64,000 nt of DNA from positions 140,066-204,065 of the forward strand of contig NZ_QPEP01000008.1 of NCBI RefSeq assembly GCF_003577475.1, in the 5' to 3' direction. Positions 63,918 through 64,000 of the stretch are shown in pieces (position 1 is the first letter of the stretch; every line of letters begins with the position of its first letter). Origin of the DNA: Salinibius halmophilus (GTDB lineage: Bacteria; Pseudomonadota; Gammaproteobacteria; Pseudomonadales; Natronospirillaceae). Both the position numbers and the translations under genes were made by a program. The notes under the pieces are model-generated. The model did no database searches. It worked only from the letters and a program-made list of their open reading frames with translations, and had not been told where the DNA came from.

Positions 63918-64000
63918 TCAGTTGCTACTTTTCGATCAGGGTTCAAGTGAACTTCGTTGTCTGGTACGAAGACTGCCGCATTACCCGACCACCTTTCAGG
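63914..64000 (-). CDS. frame fragment, likely upstream part of the RloC-like gene or another gene
   Basis: Open from the window edge to TAA at 63914-63916, offset by one base from the RloC-like frame. It reads NAAVFVPDNEVHLNPDR and similar. A single inserted base near 63917 would join it to the RloC-like frame. Alternatively it is the tail of a separate gene. Confidence 0.4.
   Translation of the reverse strand, partial: PERWSGNAAVFVPDNEVHLNPDRKVATD

Larger units (their letters stand above)
61302..64000 (-). mobile_element. end of an integron gene-cassette array
   Basis: Two attC-like sites in the same orientation, each downstream of a minus-strand gene, with a gene starting about 20 bases after the inner core site. 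The array would continue beyond the right edge, where an integrase or more cassettes should lie. No intI is in the window. Confidence 0.7.

Overview
The window looks like chromosome of a marine or aquatic, chitin-degrading gammaproteobacterium of moderate GC content. The evidence is gene content and order: pilU/pilT next to yggS-proC-yggT-metX-metW-DUF4426-rdgB-hemW, DUF3360, DUF3392 and DUF3461/YaeH family proteins, UvrD with a LexA-like box, a Pho-box-preceded pst operon, and a VCR-like integron cassette end. I cannot name the genus from sequence alone.

Layout. 0-7.5 kb holds single genes: a choice-of-anchor I lipoprotein, an EAL protein, a CAP lipoprotein, a DUF3360 membrane protein, a YegS-like lipid kinase and small exported or membrane proteins. 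7.5-16 kb holds the twitching motility ATPases (minus strand) and, divergently, a tightly overlapping housekeeping run from yggS to hemW covering PLP homeostasis, proline, methionine, nucleotide sanitation and a heme-related radical SAM protein. 16-21.5 kb has srkA, trhO, glmU and a SetA-like sugar transporter. 21.5-27 kb is a minus-strand cobalamin salvage operon (cobU-btuF-cobT-cobS-cobC, then a GGDEF gene) behind a cobalamin riboswitch. 27-31 kb has an SDR protein, uvrD and yaeH. 31.2-37 kb is pstS-pstC-pstA-pstB-phoU followed by tRNA-Thr(TGT). 37-39.6 kb has a membrane GGDEF protein, DUF3392 and an S1/P1-nuclease-like protein that has lost most of its expected metal ligands.

39.7-47.4 kb is the most conspicuous metabolic locus: three tandem secreted GH18 chitinases with the same domain order (three chitin-binding-like modules, then GH18) but quite different low-complexity linkers. 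Each has a CRP-like site about 100-140 bp upstream. An AraC regulator, a methyl-accepting chemotaxis protein and a second SetA-like transporter follow. 51.7-54.9 kb is an overlapping four-gene ABC-2 transporter plus DesK/DesR-type two-component operon.

55-59.8 kb is an arsenic island: arsR, acr3, a HCX5R-type phosphatase, an ArsJ-associated GAPDH and arsJ. In the known GAPDH/ArsJ pathway, arsenate is turned into 1-arseno-3-phosphoglycerate and exported. Two three-copy intergenic repeat arrays of the same palindromic family lie in opposite orientations, one between arsR and acr3 and one between gapdh and arsJ. Compensatory base changes in their stems indicate selection or descent as structured units. 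There is no arsC, so the phosphatase is an attractive candidate for a non-classical arsenic enzyme.

From about 61.3 kb to the right edge is the end of a minus-oriented integron cassette array: two attC-like sites, a complete cassette with an unknown 82-residue protein, and a second cassette carrying an RloC/PrrC-like AAA ATPase with CxxC zinc hook, ABC signature, Walker B and an R-x3-E...H anticodon-nuclease-like triad. Its 5' part appears broken by a frame change close to 63918. This is the strongest candidate for a defence-related element in the window.
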